From assembly GCF_003236295.1 (NCBI RefSeq), contig NZ_POTW01000009.1, positions 1-64,000 of the forward strand: 64,000 bases of DNA, given 5' to 3'. The position numbers and the translations under genes are program-made. Shown piece by piece: positions 7,754 to 16,278 of the stretch. The DNA comes from Jiangella anatolica. Its GTDB lineage: Bacteria > Actinomycetota > Actinomycetes > Jiangellales > Jiangellaceae. Below the pieces are notes generated by a model. It did no database searches. It saw nothing but the letters and a program-made list of their open reading frames with translations, and was not told where the DNA came from. Every line of letters starts with the position of its first letter. The stretch's first letter is position 1.

Positions 7754-8326
7754 TTGCTCCCACGACGGTTCGCCCTCGTCCGCCACGTCGACTACACCGG
7801 TGTGTCCGGGGTCGGGGTGGTGGCCTACGGCGTCCTCTTCGCCGACGGTCACGTCGCGCTGCGCTGGGCGTCGGCACACCCGGCGACCAGCCTGTGGAGC
7901 TCGCTCGACGACCTTGTCGCGGTGCACGGCCATGGTGAGGCCACCAGCATCGAGTGGCTCGACCCGGCCTCGGACCCGTTCGCCCAGCCGCTGCCGTCCC
8001 GGGGCGCCGGACGGCGGGCGCGGCGGGTCCAGCCCGGCCCCGTCCTGCCCGAGCCGGTGGTCGAGCCCGACGTGACCCGCGAGACGCGGCCGATCCAGCT
8101 GGAGCCCGATCCGGAGCCGGTCGAGCCGGAGCCGGAGCCGCGCGCCCGCCACGCCGAGCCCGACGCCGGACCGCCACCGCCGCCACCGGCCGAGCCGGCG
8201 AACGTCAACGGCGCACGGCCTCCGCACGCGCGGCTGCCGGCCCAACGGGGCACCGGGCGGCACCGCCGCAGCCCACCTGAGCCACAATCGAGAGCGACCC
8301 ATCACCTCGAGAGCGACGGATCATGA
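7754..8326 (+). CDS. Hypothetical protein with proline-rich tail
   Basis: A 190-residue protein from a TTG at 7754; TACGGT sits six bases upstream, a leaderless arrangement. Residues 1-75 look globular (GVVAYGVLFADGHVALRW, TSLWSSLDDLVAVHG, TSIEWLDP). From about 80 onward the chain is low-complexity Pro/Glu/Arg with a PPPPPP run and a basic end. The stop overlaps the first DUF202 gene by four bases, so the three genes 7754-9032 probably form one operon. Function unknown. The conserved-looking N-terminal part and the coupling support a real gene. Confidence 0.62.
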   Translation: MLPRRFALVRHVDYTGVSGVGVVAYGVLFADGHVALRWASAHPATSLWSSLDDLVAVHGHGEATSIEWLDPASDPFAQPLPSRGAGRRARRVQPGPVLPEPVVEPDVTRETRPIQLEPDPEPVEPEPEPRARHAEPDAGPPPPPPAEPANVNGARPPHARLPAQRGTGRHRRSPPEPQSRATHHLESDGS

Positions 8327-8709
8327 CCGACAGCGCGGACCGCGACGACCCGTCCCGCCGCTGGCCGCGCAGCGTCTACCAGGCCGGCAGCGAGCCCGAC
8401 CCACGCTTCACGTTCGCCAACGAGCGGACCTTCCTGGCCTGGATCCGCACGGCGCTCGCGCTGCTGGCCGCCGGCATCGCCCTGGAGGCGCTGGAGATCC
8501 CCGACCACAACGGGCTGCGGCTGGTGCTGGTCGTGGCGCTGTCGGCGCTGGGCGCCGCGTGCAGCGTGCTGGCGTTCTTCCGCTGGGCCCGGGCCGAGCG
8601 GGCGCTGCGCGAGTCGCGGCCGCTGCCGTCACCGGCGCTGGCGCCGGTGCTCGCGTTCGGGCTGGCCATCGCGGCCATCGTCATCGTCGTCGTGCTGGTC
8701 GCGCCCTGA
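8323..8709 (+). CDS. DUF202 (YidH-type) membrane protein
   Basis: A 128-residue protein with the DUF202 signature RTFLAWIRTALALLAAGIAL and three predicted transmembrane helices (about 43-62, 68-88, 103-126). It overlaps the upstream gene by four bases and is followed two bases later by a second DUF202 gene. The order is like E. coli yidH-yidG. The biochemical role of DUF202 proteins is unknown; the pairing suggests a heteromeric membrane complex. Confidence 0.85.
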   Translation: MTDSADRDDPSRRWPRSVYQAGSEPDPRFTFANERTFLAWIRTALALLAAGIALEALEIPDHNGLRLVLVVALSALGAACSVLAFFRWARAERALRESRPLPSPALAPVLAFGLAIAAIVIVVVLVAP

Positions 8710-8711
8710 CG

Positions 8712-9032
8712 ATGGCCGAGCGCACCTACGACGACGGCGCGCAGAACGAGCGGACCGCGCTGGCGTGGACCCGCACCGCGCTCGCGCTGCTGGTCGGCGT
8801 CGTACTGGCCACCCGGCTCGCCGCCGAGCCGCTCGGCCCGGCGGCAGTGGTGTTCGGGCTGCTGGTCGCGCCGGTCGCGGTGGCGGTCCTGCTGCTGGCG
8901 CGGCGCCGCTACCGGCGCTCGCACGAGGCCCTGCACTCCGACCGGGCCCTCCCCGACGGCAAGCTGCCCGGCCTTGTCGCGGTGGTCACGCTGCTGCTCG
9001 CGGTCCTGGAGATCGCCTACGCCCTCGCCTGA
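8712..9032 (+). CDS. Second DUF202 (YidG-type) membrane protein
   Basis: A 106-residue partner of the preceding gene: AERTYDDGAQNERTALAWTR, then three hydrophobic segments and a final helix VAVVTLLLAVLEIAYAL. It starts two bases after the upstream stop. Its RTALAWTRTALAL motif matches the first paralogue's RTFLAWIRTALAL, so the pair arose by duplication or is an old heteromer. It converges on the decayed vapC with five bases between. Confidence 0.83.
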   Translation: MAERTYDDGAQNERTALAWTRTALALLVGVVLATRLAAEPLGPAAVVFGLLVAPVAVAVLLLARRRYRRSHEALHSDRALPDGKLPGLVAVVTLLLAVLEIAYALA

Positions 9033-9037
9033 TGCCT

Positions 9038-9355
9038 TCAGACGACGATGACGTGCAGCCCCGCGACACCGCCCGGGAAGCCCTGATCCTGTGTGACAAC
9101 CGGCCACCCGTGAGCGATGGCGGTAGCGGCGATCCACGAATCGTTCACACCCATCTTGAGACCCTGACTCTTGAGCCGTTGCCTCAGCAGGGCCCAGGCG
9201 GCCGCGATCTGGTCGTCGATGACGATCGGCTCGAACCGCTGCGCCGCGTTCAACGTGTCGAGACGACGCGATCTGGCCTCGTCGTCGGGCGCCATCAGCA
9301 CACCCCACCGCAGCTCCCCGATCGTCACGGCGCTGACGGCGCCTTCGACTGGGCT
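9038..9355 (-). pseudogene. VapC PIN-domain toxin lacking its N-terminus
   Basis: The visible reading (96 residues from a GTG at 9328) contains the middle and end of a PIN ribonuclease: AVSAVTIGELRWGVL, RFEPIVIDDQIAAAWALL, GVNDSWIAATAIAHGWPVVTQD. The first strand with the catalytic Asp (the usual LLDTN/S-V start) is absent. Only 27 bases separate the antitoxin stop from AVSAVTIGEL, where about 90-120 bases would be expected. A deletion has therefore removed roughly 30-40 codons including the first active-site residue, and the product should be inactive. Later acidic residues (Glu of GEL, Asp of NDSWIA, Asp of TQD) remain. Confidence 0.75.
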
Positions 9356-9622
9356 TCACGTCTGCCATGGGTCGTCCAGCTCTGCCGTCGTCTCGGGCAT
9401 GGCCGCATCCAACTGGTCTGCCAGCGCGCTGTCCGCGCGCGGCACCGTGACGAGAAACTCCCTGGCAGGCAAGGTACGCGGCCTGATCTGACGCGGAATC
9501 AGCAGCGCCACCGGGCGCTCGTTGACCGTGACTTCGAGCGTCTCTCCTGCTTCAACCCGCCGCAGGACCTCACTGACATGGTTGCGGAGATCGCGAACCG
9601 AAATCCTTGCCGGCTCATCCAC
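9356..9622 (-). CDS. Phd/YefM-type antitoxin
   Basis: An 88-residue antitoxin: ISVRDLRNHVSEVLRRVEAGETLEVTVNERPVALLIP is the Phd/YefM fold that dimerises and binds its own operator, and the C-terminal part (DQLDAAMPETTAELDDPW) would normally cover the PIN toxin. The gene looks intact although its toxin is truncated, so it may be a leftover or protect against related VapC toxins elsewhere. It starts about 20 bases from the murQ stop on the same strand. Confidence 0.83.
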   Translation of the reverse strand: MDEPARISVRDLRNHVSEVLRRVEAGETLEVTVNERPVALLIPRQIRPRTLPAREFLVTVPRADSALADQLDAAMPETTAELDDPWQT

Positions 9623-9643
9623 ACCGTCACAACCTTCGTCGTG

Positions 9644-10546
9644 TCACCGGGCGATGGCGGCGCGGACGTGGCCGCCGGCGGCGGCGAGCCGGGCGCGGGC
9701 CTCGTCGGCGTCGACGCCGGCCAGCAGCATGACCGTCGCCGTCTTCGTCTCGTCGCCGCTGGCGGCCAGCGCGGCCGCGACCGCATCGGCGGACTCGCCG
9801 GTGGCCTCCTGGACGATCCGCTGCGCGCGGCGGCGCAGCTTGTCGTTGGACGCCCGCACGTCGATCATCAGGTCGCCGTGGGTGTGCCCCAGCTGCACCA
9901 TGACCAGCGTCGAGATCGTGTTGAGCACCAGCTTGGCGGCGGTGCCGGCCTTGAGCCGGGTCGAGCCGGCCAGCACCTCGGGGCCGGTCAGCGCCTCGAC
10001 GGCGACGGCGCAGGCGGCGGCGATCGGCGAGCCGGGATTGTTGACGACGGCGACGGTGTAGGCGCCGCCCGCGCGGGCGGCGGCCAGCGCGCCGAGCACG
10101 TACGGCGTCCGCCCGGACGCGCTGACCGCGACCACGACGTCGTCCGGGCCGACGCCGAGCGCCGCCAGGTCGTCGCGGCCGCCGTCGTGGTCGTCCTCGT
10201 CGTGCTCGGTCGCCGAGCGGACCGCGTCGAACCCGCCGGCCATGACGGCGACCACCTGGCGCTCGTCCACCCCGAACGTCGGCCCGCACTCCGCCGCGTC
10301 GAGGACGGCGAGCCGGCCGGGAGTGCCGGCGCCGACCTCGATCAGCCGGCCGCCGCGGCGCAGCCGGGCCACCGTCTGGTCGATCGCCTCGACCAGACGG
10401 TCCCGGTTCGCGGCGACGGCGTCGACGGCCACCCGGTCCTGCGCGGCCATCAAGTCGACCTGCTCACGGGTGGACCGCAGGTCCAGGTCGGCGGCGGCCG
10501 GCAACCGTCCCTCGGTGGCCAGCCGGTCCAGGTCGGAACTCGTCAC
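9644..10546 (-). CDS. murQ: N-acetylmuramic acid 6-phosphate etherase
   Basis: Cleaves the lactyl ether of MurNAc 6-phosphate to give GlcNAc 6-phosphate and D-lactate, a step of peptidoglycan sugar recycling. The 300 residues hold the SIS-domain signature: GGRLIEVGAGTPGRLAVLDAAE, CGPTFGV, VVAVSASGRTPYV and the family-defining EVLAGSTRLKAGTAAKLVLN. It is coupled (four-base overlap) behind the GntR-type regulator. There is no MurNAc kinase or PTS permease gene in the window, so the source of MurNAc 6-phosphate lies elsewhere. Identity is firm. Confidence 0.94.
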   Translation of the reverse strand: MTSSDLDRLATEGRLPAAADLDLRSTREQVDLMAAQDRVAVDAVAANRDRLVEAIDQTVARLRRGGRLIEVGAGTPGRLAVLDAAECGPTFGVDERQVVAVMAGGFDAVRSATEHDEDDHDGGRDDLAALGVGPDDVVVAVSASGRTPYVLGALAAARAGGAYTVAVVNNPGSPIAAACAVAVEALTGPEVLAGSTRLKAGTAAKLVLNTISTLVMVQLGHTHGDLMIDVRASNDKLRRRAQRIVQEATGESADAVAAALAASGDETKTATVMLLAGVDADEARARLAAAGGHVRAAIAR

Positions 10547-11265
10547 TCGCTCGTCCTCAGTGGCCGGCGGGCCGGCTGCAACTCGACGCGGAACTGGTAG
10601 CGGTCGCCACGGTAGACGGAGCGGACGAACTCGACCACCCGGCCGGCGGTGTCGCGGGAGATCCGTTCGAACAGGAACGCCGGCGAGTGCAGCGGCACGC
10701 CGAGCAGCTCGGACTCGATCTCGTCGGTGACGGTCGCCTCGATGGTCTGCACGCCGCCGGACAGCTCCAGCCCGTACACGTCGTGCAGCAGCTCGTAGAA
10801 CGAGCCGTCGGCGAGCATCGCGCCCTCCAGGCCGGGCGCGATGGCGCGCGGCACGTGCAGCGTCTCGACCGCCATCGGCGCGTCGTCGGCCAGCCGCAGC
10901 CGGGTCACCCGCACGACGTTCTCGCCCGGCGAGATCTCCAGGCGGCGGCCCAGCGGCGCGCCGGCCAGCACGTCGTCGACGGCCAGCGTGCGGCTGGAGG
11001 GCACCGAGCCGCGCTGGCGCATGTCCTCGGAGAACGACGTGACGGCCAGCCCCTGCGCGATCTTCGGGCCGGCGACGAACGTGCCCGCGCCCTGCCGCCG
11101 GACCAGCCGGCCCTCGCGGACCAGCTCCTCGACGGCACGCCGCAGCGTCATCCGCGAGACGCCGAACCGCGGCGCCAGCGCGCGCTCGGCCGGCAGTGCG
11201 TCGCCGACGCTCAGCTCCGCGACGAGGTCGAGGATCTCGTCCCGGATCGAGTGGTACTTCGCCAC
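10543..11265 (-). CDS. GntR/HutC-family regulator of cell-wall sugar genes (DasR-like)
   Basis: A 240-residue regulator starting at a GTG (11265) with AGGGGGTGA just upstream. The N-terminal winged helix (YHSIRDEILDLVAEL, LPAERALAPRFGVSRMTLRRAVEELV) is followed by GRLVRRQGAGTFVAGP and a UTRA effector domain (from about 85 to the end; FSEDMRQRG, PMAVETLHVPR). This is the HutC/NagR/DasR subfamily, whose members bind amino-sugar phosphates. A TGGTCTAGTCCA site lies 55 bases upstream. Coupling to murQ and divergence from a GHL10 hydrolase suggest it senses GlcNAc 6-phosphate or a MurNAc derivative. The effector is inferred. Confidence 0.85.
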   Translation of the reverse strand: MAKYHSIRDEILDLVAELSVGDALPAERALAPRFGVSRMTLRRAVEELVREGRLVRRQGAGTFVAGPKIAQGLAVTSFSEDMRQRGSVPSSRTLAVDDVLAGAPLGRRLEISPGENVVRVTRLRLADDAPMAVETLHVPRAIAPGLEGAMLADGSFYELLHDVYGLELSGGVQTIEATVTDEIESELLGVPLHSPAFLFERISRDTAGRVVEFVRSVYRGDRYQFRVELQPARRPLRTSE

Positions 11266-11294
11266 GCCTTCACCCCCTGTAGACGTTTCGCGCA

Positions 11295-11332
11295 AAGTCT
11301 TCCAGACTTGGGGCCCATATTGGTCTAGTCCA
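11295..11332. promoter_or_regulatory. DasR-type operator and adjacent inverted repeat between gntR-murQ and GHL10 gene
   Basis: TGGTCTAGTCCA at 11321-11332 differs by one base from the symmetrical TGGTCTAGACCA core of DasR-responsive elements. A second palindrome, AAGTCT-tcc-AGACTT, lies at 11295-11309. Both sit in the 82-base divergent gap, so one regulator could control both transcription units. The dre resemblance is from established DasR work; binding here is inferred. Confidence 0.7.
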
Positions 11333-11347
11333 TCGAGGAGGACCAGC

Positions 11348-12910
11348 GTGAGCCGACGTCGTCGCACGCTCCCCGTCATCGTGGCACTCGTCCTGGCCGT
11401 CGTCGCGGCGCCCCCTGCCGCGGCCGGTCCCGAACCGCTTCCCGAGCAGTGGCGCGGCTACTGGGTGGACGCCTTCAACGAGGGCATCTACACCCCGGCG
11501 CAGGTCGAGGAGCTGGTCGGCGACGCGCTGGAGGTCAACGCGAACGCGCTGATCGTCCAGGTCGCGCGCCGCTACGACTGCTTCTGCAACCGCGCCGACT
11601 ACCCGCGCACCGACGCCGCCATCGCGCCGGCGCCGTACGACCCGCTGGACGAGGTCATCGAGCAGGCGCACGCGGCCGGGCTCGAGGTGCACGCGTGGGT
11701 CAACTTCGGCACGCTGTGGAACTCGGCGACGCCGCCGCAGTCGCCGGAGCATGTGTTCAACACCAACGGCCCCACCGCCACCGGCGCCGACCGCTGGCTG
11801 AACAAGCGGGTCGACGGCGCCGAGCGGGTCGGCAACAACAGCTTCATCGACCCGGCCAACCCGGCCGCCCGCGACTACGTCGTCGGCGCGATCCAGAGCA
11901 TCGTCCGCGAGTACGACGTCGACGGCATCAACCTCGACTACATCCGCTACCCCGACCACAACTCCACCACCACGCACAGCGACTGGGGCTACAGCGAGAC
12001 CTCGATCGCCCGGTTCCAGGCCGCGACCGGCCGCACGGATGTGCCGGCGCCGTCGGACACCGAGTTCACCGACTGGCGACGCGACCAGATCACCAGCCTG
12101 GTGCGCCGCATCTACCTCGGCATCTTCGAGATCGACCCGGCGGTGCGGCTGAGCAACGACGGCATCACCTACGGCTTCGGCCCGCAGAGCGTCGGCGGCT
12201 GGGAGAAGACGCGCACGTACGCCGAGGTCCTGCAGGACTGGAGGGGCTGGCTGGACGAGGGGATCATCGACACCGTCGTCGCCATGAACTACAAGCGCGA
12301 GTGGATGCCCGATCAGGCGCGGATGTTCGCCGAGTGGAACGAGGTACTCGCCGACTGGCAGGGCGACCGGCAGACGGTGTCCGGCCCGGCGCTGTACCTC
12401 AACGAGATCGCCGACAGCGTCCAGCAGGTGAACGACCTGCTCACGCCGACGGCGGCCGGCAACACCGTCGCCGGCTGGAGCGGCTACTCCTACGCGAACC
12501 CGTCGCTGACGGCGGCCGCCGGCTCGCCCGCGGTGAAGGACGCCGAGCGGGCCGCGCTCGCCGCAGCGCTCACCGGCCCGGACGCCCCGTTCGCCGAGGA
12601 CGCGGCCGTCCCGTCGATGCCGTGGAAGGAGACGCCGACGACGGGGAACGTCGCCGGCACGCTGCGGCTGCGCACCGGCGCCGCGCTCGACGGCGTCACC
12701 GTCACCCTGGAGCCGGTGCTCGGCGGCGAGACCCGGACGCAGGTCAGCGACGGCTCCGGCTGGTTCGGCTTCGTCGACGTGCCGCCCGGCGTGTACCTGG
12801 CCCGCTACGACCTGCCGGACCGGGTCACCGGCGCTCCGCTCAGCGTCGTCCGGGTGCAGGCGGGCGACCTGGCCGACACGCGCACCCCGTCGTTCATCCC
12901 GCTTCCCTAG
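11348..12910 (+). CDS. Secreted GHL10 (DUF187-type) glycoside hydrolase
   Basis: A 520-residue secreted enzyme from a GTG at 11348 with GAGGAGG six bases upstream. The signal peptide (1-26: SRRRRTLPV, hydrophobic core, APPAAAG) is followed by a GHL10 barrel: WRGYWVDAFNEGIYTP, VNANALIVQVARRYDCF, AGLEVHAWVNFGTLW and DVDGINLDYIRYPD, the region with the presumed catalytic acids. A C-terminal beta-sandwich (about 430-515, VAGTLRLRTGAALDGVTVTL) resembles carboxypeptidase regulatory domains. The E. coli GHL10 protein DigH cleaves denuded peptidoglycan glycans, so cell-wall glycan is the favoured substrate, in line with murQ next door. Substrate not proven. Confidence 0.82.
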   Translation: MSRRRRTLPVIVALVLAVVAAPPAAAGPEPLPEQWRGYWVDAFNEGIYTPAQVEELVGDALEVNANALIVQVARRYDCFCNRADYPRTDAAIAPAPYDPLDEVIEQAHAAGLEVHAWVNFGTLWNSATPPQSPEHVFNTNGPTATGADRWLNKRVDGAERVGNNSFIDPANPAARDYVVGAIQSIVREYDVDGINLDYIRYPDHNSTTTHSDWGYSETSIARFQAATGRTDVPAPSDTEFTDWRRDQITSLVRRIYLGIFEIDPAVRLSNDGITYGFGPQSVGGWEKTRTYAEVLQDWRGWLDEGIIDTVVAMNYKREWMPDQARMFAEWNEVLADWQGDRQTVSGPALYLNEIADSVQQVNDLLTPTAAGNTVAGWSGYSYANPSLTAAAGSPAVKDAERAALAAALTGPDAPFAEDAAVPSMPWKETPTTGNVAGTLRLRTGAALDGVTVTLEPVLGGETRTQVSDGSGWFGFVDVPPGVYLARYDLPDRVTGAPLSVVRVQAGDLADTRTPSFIPLP

Positions 12911-12919
12911 GCTGGGTCG

Positions 12920-13480
12920 ATGAGCAGCTTCGGCGCCATCGGCGCGCGGCTCTATGCCTGGTTCAACCGCCATCCGGAGTTCAACCGGGCGGTGGTCGAC
13001 CTCGCGGAGCCGCGCGCCGGCGAGCCGGTGCTGGAGGTCGGCTGCGGGCCCGGCGTCGCGCTCGAGCTGGCCGCCGACATCGCCGGCGCAGAGCACGTCG
13101 CCGCGGTCGAGCCGTCGGAGACGTTCGTCGCCATGGCCCGCAAGCGGGTGCCGGGGGCCGACGTCCGGGTGGCCGGCGCCGAGGACGTCCCGTTCGCCGA
13201 CGGCTCGTTCGCGGTGATCTACACACTCGCCTCCATGCACCACTGGGACGACCGGGACGCGGGCCTCGCCACGCTGTGCGCGAAGCTGCGCCCGGGCGGC
13301 CGCCTGGTGCTGGCCGAGCGGCTGCTCGACCGGCCCGGCCACGGCATCACGCCGGCGCAGCTCGGCGAGGTGTCGGGCCGGCTGACGGCGTTCGGTCAGA
13401 CCGGTGTGCGGACGGAGCAACGGCGGATCGGCCGCAAGACGCTGGTGGCGATCCTCTCGGAGCGTCCGCTCGCGGCTTGA
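12920..13480 (+). CDS. Class I SAM-dependent methyltransferase
   Basis: A 186-residue Rossmann methyltransferase. SAM-binding motif I is VLEVGCGPGVALELA (about 34-48), followed by VAAVEPSETFVAMARKRV, AEDVPFADGSFAVIYTLASMHHW and LRPGGRLVLAERLL. TAGGCT overlaps the upstream stop codon and lies six bases before the ATG, indicating its own leaderless promoter. The acceptor is unknown; the fold resembles UbiE/COQ5-like enzymes. The lone position between two glycosidases gives no clear clue. Confidence 0.8.
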   Translation: MSSFGAIGARLYAWFNRHPEFNRAVVDLAEPRAGEPVLEVGCGPGVALELAADIAGAEHVAAVEPSETFVAMARKRVPGADVRVAGAEDVPFADGSFAVIYTLASMHHWDDRDAGLATLCAKLRPGGRLVLAERLLDRPGHGITPAQLGEVSGRLTAFGQTGVRTEQRRIGRKTLVAILSERPLAA

Positions 13481-13512
13481 CATGGAACGCTATTGCACGT
13501 TGTGGTCGTGCG

Positions 13513-15966
13513 ATGACGACGGAATGGCCGGTCCTGCGCCGGTACGACGCCGACCACTCACTGCGCATCGCGCTTCCGCTGGGCGGCATCGGGACGGGGA
13601 CGGTGTCGCTGGGCGGCCGCGGCGACCTGCGCGACTGGGAGATCCGCAACCAGCCGGCGAAGGGGTTCGCGCCGCGGGACAGCTTCTTCGCGATCCGTGC
13701 CGGCGACGTCGTCCGGGCGCTGGAGGGGCCGATCGACCCGGTCCTGTACGACGGCTGGGAGGGCGCCGCCGTGCCCAACCACAGCCTGCCGCGGTTCGCG
13801 CGGTCGGAGTTCCTGGCCGCCTACCCGCTGGGCCAGGTGCTACTCGACGACCCGGCGCTGCCGCTGACGGTGCGGCTGCAGGCGTTCAACCCGCTGGTCC
13901 CGGCCGACGTCGAGGCCAGCTCGCTGCCGGTCGCGGTGCTGCGGTACGCGGTGACGAACGCCGGCGCCGAGGTCCTGGACGTCACCGTCGCCGGCAGCGT
14001 CCGCAACCCCGGCGAGGCGCCCGTCAACGAGCGGCGCGGCGACGGCGTGCTGCTGCGCTCCGGCGGCGCCGTGGACTCCGAGCGCTGGGGATCGATCGCG
14101 CTGGCCGTGCTGGACGAGGACGACGTCACCGTCCGCACGACGTGGGCCGCGTCCAGCTGGGGCGGGCCGCTGCTGGACTTCTGGGACGACCTCGGCGCCG
14201 ACGGCCGGCTGGACGAGCGGCCGGCCGGCGGCGAGCCGGTGGCCTCCGTCGCCGCCCTGCGCCGCCTCGGACCCGGCGAGACGCACGCCTTCACGTTCCT
14301 GCTCACCTGGCACTTCCCCAACCGGCTGGACTGGCGCGGCGAGACCGTCATCGGCAACCACTACGCGACGCGCTACGACGACGCCTGGGACGTCGTCACC
14401 GCGACGACGCCGGAGCTGGCCGACCTGGAGGACCGCACCGTCGCGTTCGTCGCGGCGCTGACCGGCAGCGACCTGCCCGCGCCGCTGGTCGAGGCGGCGC
14501 TGAGCAACGTCAGCACGCTGCGCTCGCCGACCTGCTTCCGCACCCCTGACGGCCGGTTCTACGGCTGGGAGGGCTGCCACGACGACAGCGGCAGCTGCTA
14601 CGGCAACTGCACCCACGTCTGGAACTACGAGCACACGACGCCGTACCTGTTCGGCGAGCTCGCCCGGTCGATGCGCGAGCTGGAGTTCGCCCACGCCACC
14701 GGCCCCGACGGGCACATGAGCTTCCGGCTGGAGCTGCCGCTGGACCGCTCCCGCGAGCACGGCGTCGCCGCCGCCGACGGGCAGATGGGCTGCCTGGTGA
14801 AGCTGCACCGCGAGTGGCGGCTCAGCGGCGACGACGACCTGCTGCGATCGCTGTGGCCGGCCGCGCGCCGGGCGCTGGAGTTCGCCTGGATCCCCGGTGG
14901 CTGGGACGCCGACCGCGACGGCGTCATGGAGGGCTCCCAGCACAACACCATGGACGTCGAGTACTTCGGCCCGAACCCGCAGGTCGGCACGTGGTACCTG
15001 GCCGCGCTACGGGCCGCGGAGGAGATGTCCCGGCATCTCGGCGACGACGAGTTCGCCGCCACCTGCGCGGACCTGTTCGCCCGCGGCAGCGCCTGGATCG
15101 ACGCGCACCTGTTCAACGGCGAGTACTACCGGCACGAGATCCGCCCGCCGGGCCACGATGACGCCATCGCGCCGGGGCTGCGGCTGCCCGGCATCGGCGC
15201 CCGCGACCTCACCGAGCCCGAGCTGCAGATCGGCGACGGCTGCCTCACCGACCAGCTGGTCGGCCAGCACGTCGCCCGGCTGACCGGCCTCGGCGACCTG
15301 CTCGACGCCGGGCACGTCCGCACGACGCTGGGCAGCATCCTGCGGCACAACGACCGCACCGCGCCGGGCGCGCCGTTCAACCCGAAGCGCAGCTACGCGC
15401 TGGCCGGCGAGCCGGGCCTGCTGGTGGCGTCGTACCCGCACGGCAACCGGCCGGTCCGGCCGTTCCCGTACTTCGCCGAGGTGTGGACCGGGCTGGAGTA
15501 CACCGCGGCGATCGGCCTGCTCCAGGCGGGACGCGCCGACGACGGCGTGCGGGTCGTCGAGGCGGTCCGCAGCCGCTTCGACGGCCGGCGCCGCAACCCG
15601 TTCGACGAGGCCGAGTGCGGCCACCACTACGTGCGAGCCATGGCGGCGTGGGGCACGCTGCTCGCCGCCACCGGGTTCGGCTACGACGGCGTGCGCGGCG
15701 AGCTGCGGTTCGCGGCCGCCTCCGTCTCCGACGGGCCGGTGACGTGGTTCTGGTCCACCGGCGGCGCCTGGGGCACGGCGACGCAGCAGTCCGCCGGGGC
15801 GGGCGGCGGCGTCCGGGTCACCGTCGCCGTGCGCGGCGGCCGGCTGCGGCTGCGCGCACTCACGCTGGACCCGTACGGCACCGCCGAACTGCAGGACCGA
15901 GTGCTCACCGCCGGCGCCACCACGGACGCCGTCGTCGGCGACCGCGGGCGGTCAGCGGGGTCGTGA
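13513..15966 (+). CDS. GH116 (GBA2-type) glycoside hydrolase
   Basis: An 817-residue cytoplasmic enzyme with the two-domain GH116 layout: N-terminal beta-sandwich opening with PLGGIGTGTVSLGGRGDLRDWEI-like sequence, and a C-terminal alpha/alpha-toroid. Family comparison points to Glu373 in THVWNYEHTTP as nucleophile and Asp481 in QHNTMDVEYFGP as acid/base. Later segments DGCLTDQLVGQHVARL, PFPYFAEVWTGLEYTAAIGL and the final beta strands are typical. GH116 members are beta-glucosidases, beta-xylosidases or glucosylceramidases; no signal peptide is seen, so a small imported glycoside is the likely substrate. The start ATG follows the methyltransferase by 32 bases and no strong ribosome-binding site is visible. 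Confidence 0.87.
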   Translation: MTTEWPVLRRYDADHSLRIALPLGGIGTGTVSLGGRGDLRDWEIRNQPAKGFAPRDSFFAIRAGDVVRALEGPIDPVLYDGWEGAAVPNHSLPRFARSEFLAAYPLGQVLLDDPALPLTVRLQAFNPLVPADVEASSLPVAVLRYAVTNAGAEVLDVTVAGSVRNPGEAPVNERRGDGVLLRSGGAVDSERWGSIALAVLDEDDVTVRTTWAASSWGGPLLDFWDDLGADGRLDERPAGGEPVASVAALRRLGPGETHAFTFLLTWHFPNRLDWRGETVIGNHYATRYDDAWDVVTATTPELADLEDRTVAFVAALTGSDLPAPLVEAALSNVSTLRSPTCFRTPDGRFYGWEGCHDDSGSCYGNCTHVWNYEHTTPYLFGELARSMRELEFAHATGPDGHMSFRLELPLDRSREHGVAAADGQMGCLVKLHREWRLSGDDDLLRSLWPAARRALEFAWIPGGWDADRDGVMEGSQHNTMDVEYFGPNPQVGTWYLAALRAAEEMSRHLGDDEFAATCADLFARGSAWIDAHLFNGEYYRHEIRPPGHDDAIAPGLRLPGIGARDLTEPELQIGDGCLTDQLVGQHVARLTGLGDLLDAGHVRTTLGSILRHNDRTAPGAPFNPKRSYALAGEPGLLVASYPHGNRPVRPFPYFAEVWTGLEYTAAIGLLQAGRADDGVRVVEAVRSRFDGRRRNPFDEAECGHHYVRAMAAWGTLLAATGFGYDGVRGELRFAAASVSDGPVTWFWSTGGAWGTATQQSAGAGGGVRVTVAVRGGRLRLRALTLDPYGTAELQDRVLTAGATTDAVVGDRGRSAGS

Positions 15967-15981
15967 GGACCCCGCGCCGGA

Positions 15982-16278
15982 TCACTGGGCGGGACGCGCC
16001 TCCGGGTCGGCCGGGGAGGCGGCCGGCGTCGCGGCCGGGGTCTCGGTGGCCGGCTGCGCGGCGGTGGCCTGCGCGGCCGGTGCCTGCTGCGGAGCCGGCG
16101 CCGGGTTGACGATGACGGCGTTGGCCGCGTCGCTGTCGGCCGGCTTCGACATCTCCGACTTGAAGATCTTCAGCGACTGGCCGATTCCGCGGGCCATCTC
16201 GGGCATCCGCTTCGCGCCGAAGAGGAGGAAGATGACGATGAGGCCGATGATCAGCTCAGGCGTACCGATGTTGGGCAT
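15982..16278 (-). CDS. tatA: Twin-arginine translocase subunit TatA
   Basis: A 98-residue protein: MPNIGTPELIIGLIVIFLLF is the short N-terminal membrane helix, GAKRMPEMARGIGQSLKIFKSEM the hinge (FGAKRMPE) and amphipathic helix, and an Ala/Pro-rich tail (about 60-98) is typical of actinobacterial TatA. It forms the pore of the Tat system that exports folded proteins. It stands alone: no tatB or tatC is in the window. The stop lies 16 bases from the convergent GH116 gene. Confidence 0.9.
   Translation of the reverse strand: MPNIGTPELIIGLIVIFLLFGAKRMPEMARGIGQSLKIFKSEMSKPADSDAANAVIVNPAPAPQQAPAAQATAAQPATETPAATPAASPADPEARPAQ

Noticed and set aside
11270-13483. A 737-codon minus-strand frame opposite the GHL10 and methyltransferase genes, with a GACAAT-like region upstream
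   Set aside because: Low-complexity shadow frame; both sense genes are well supported and no domain is recognisable.
13476-13506. TTGACA before GH116 as a -35 box
   Set aside because: No acceptable -10 hexamer lies 16-18 bases downstream; the TTGACA coincides with the methyltransferase stop codon.
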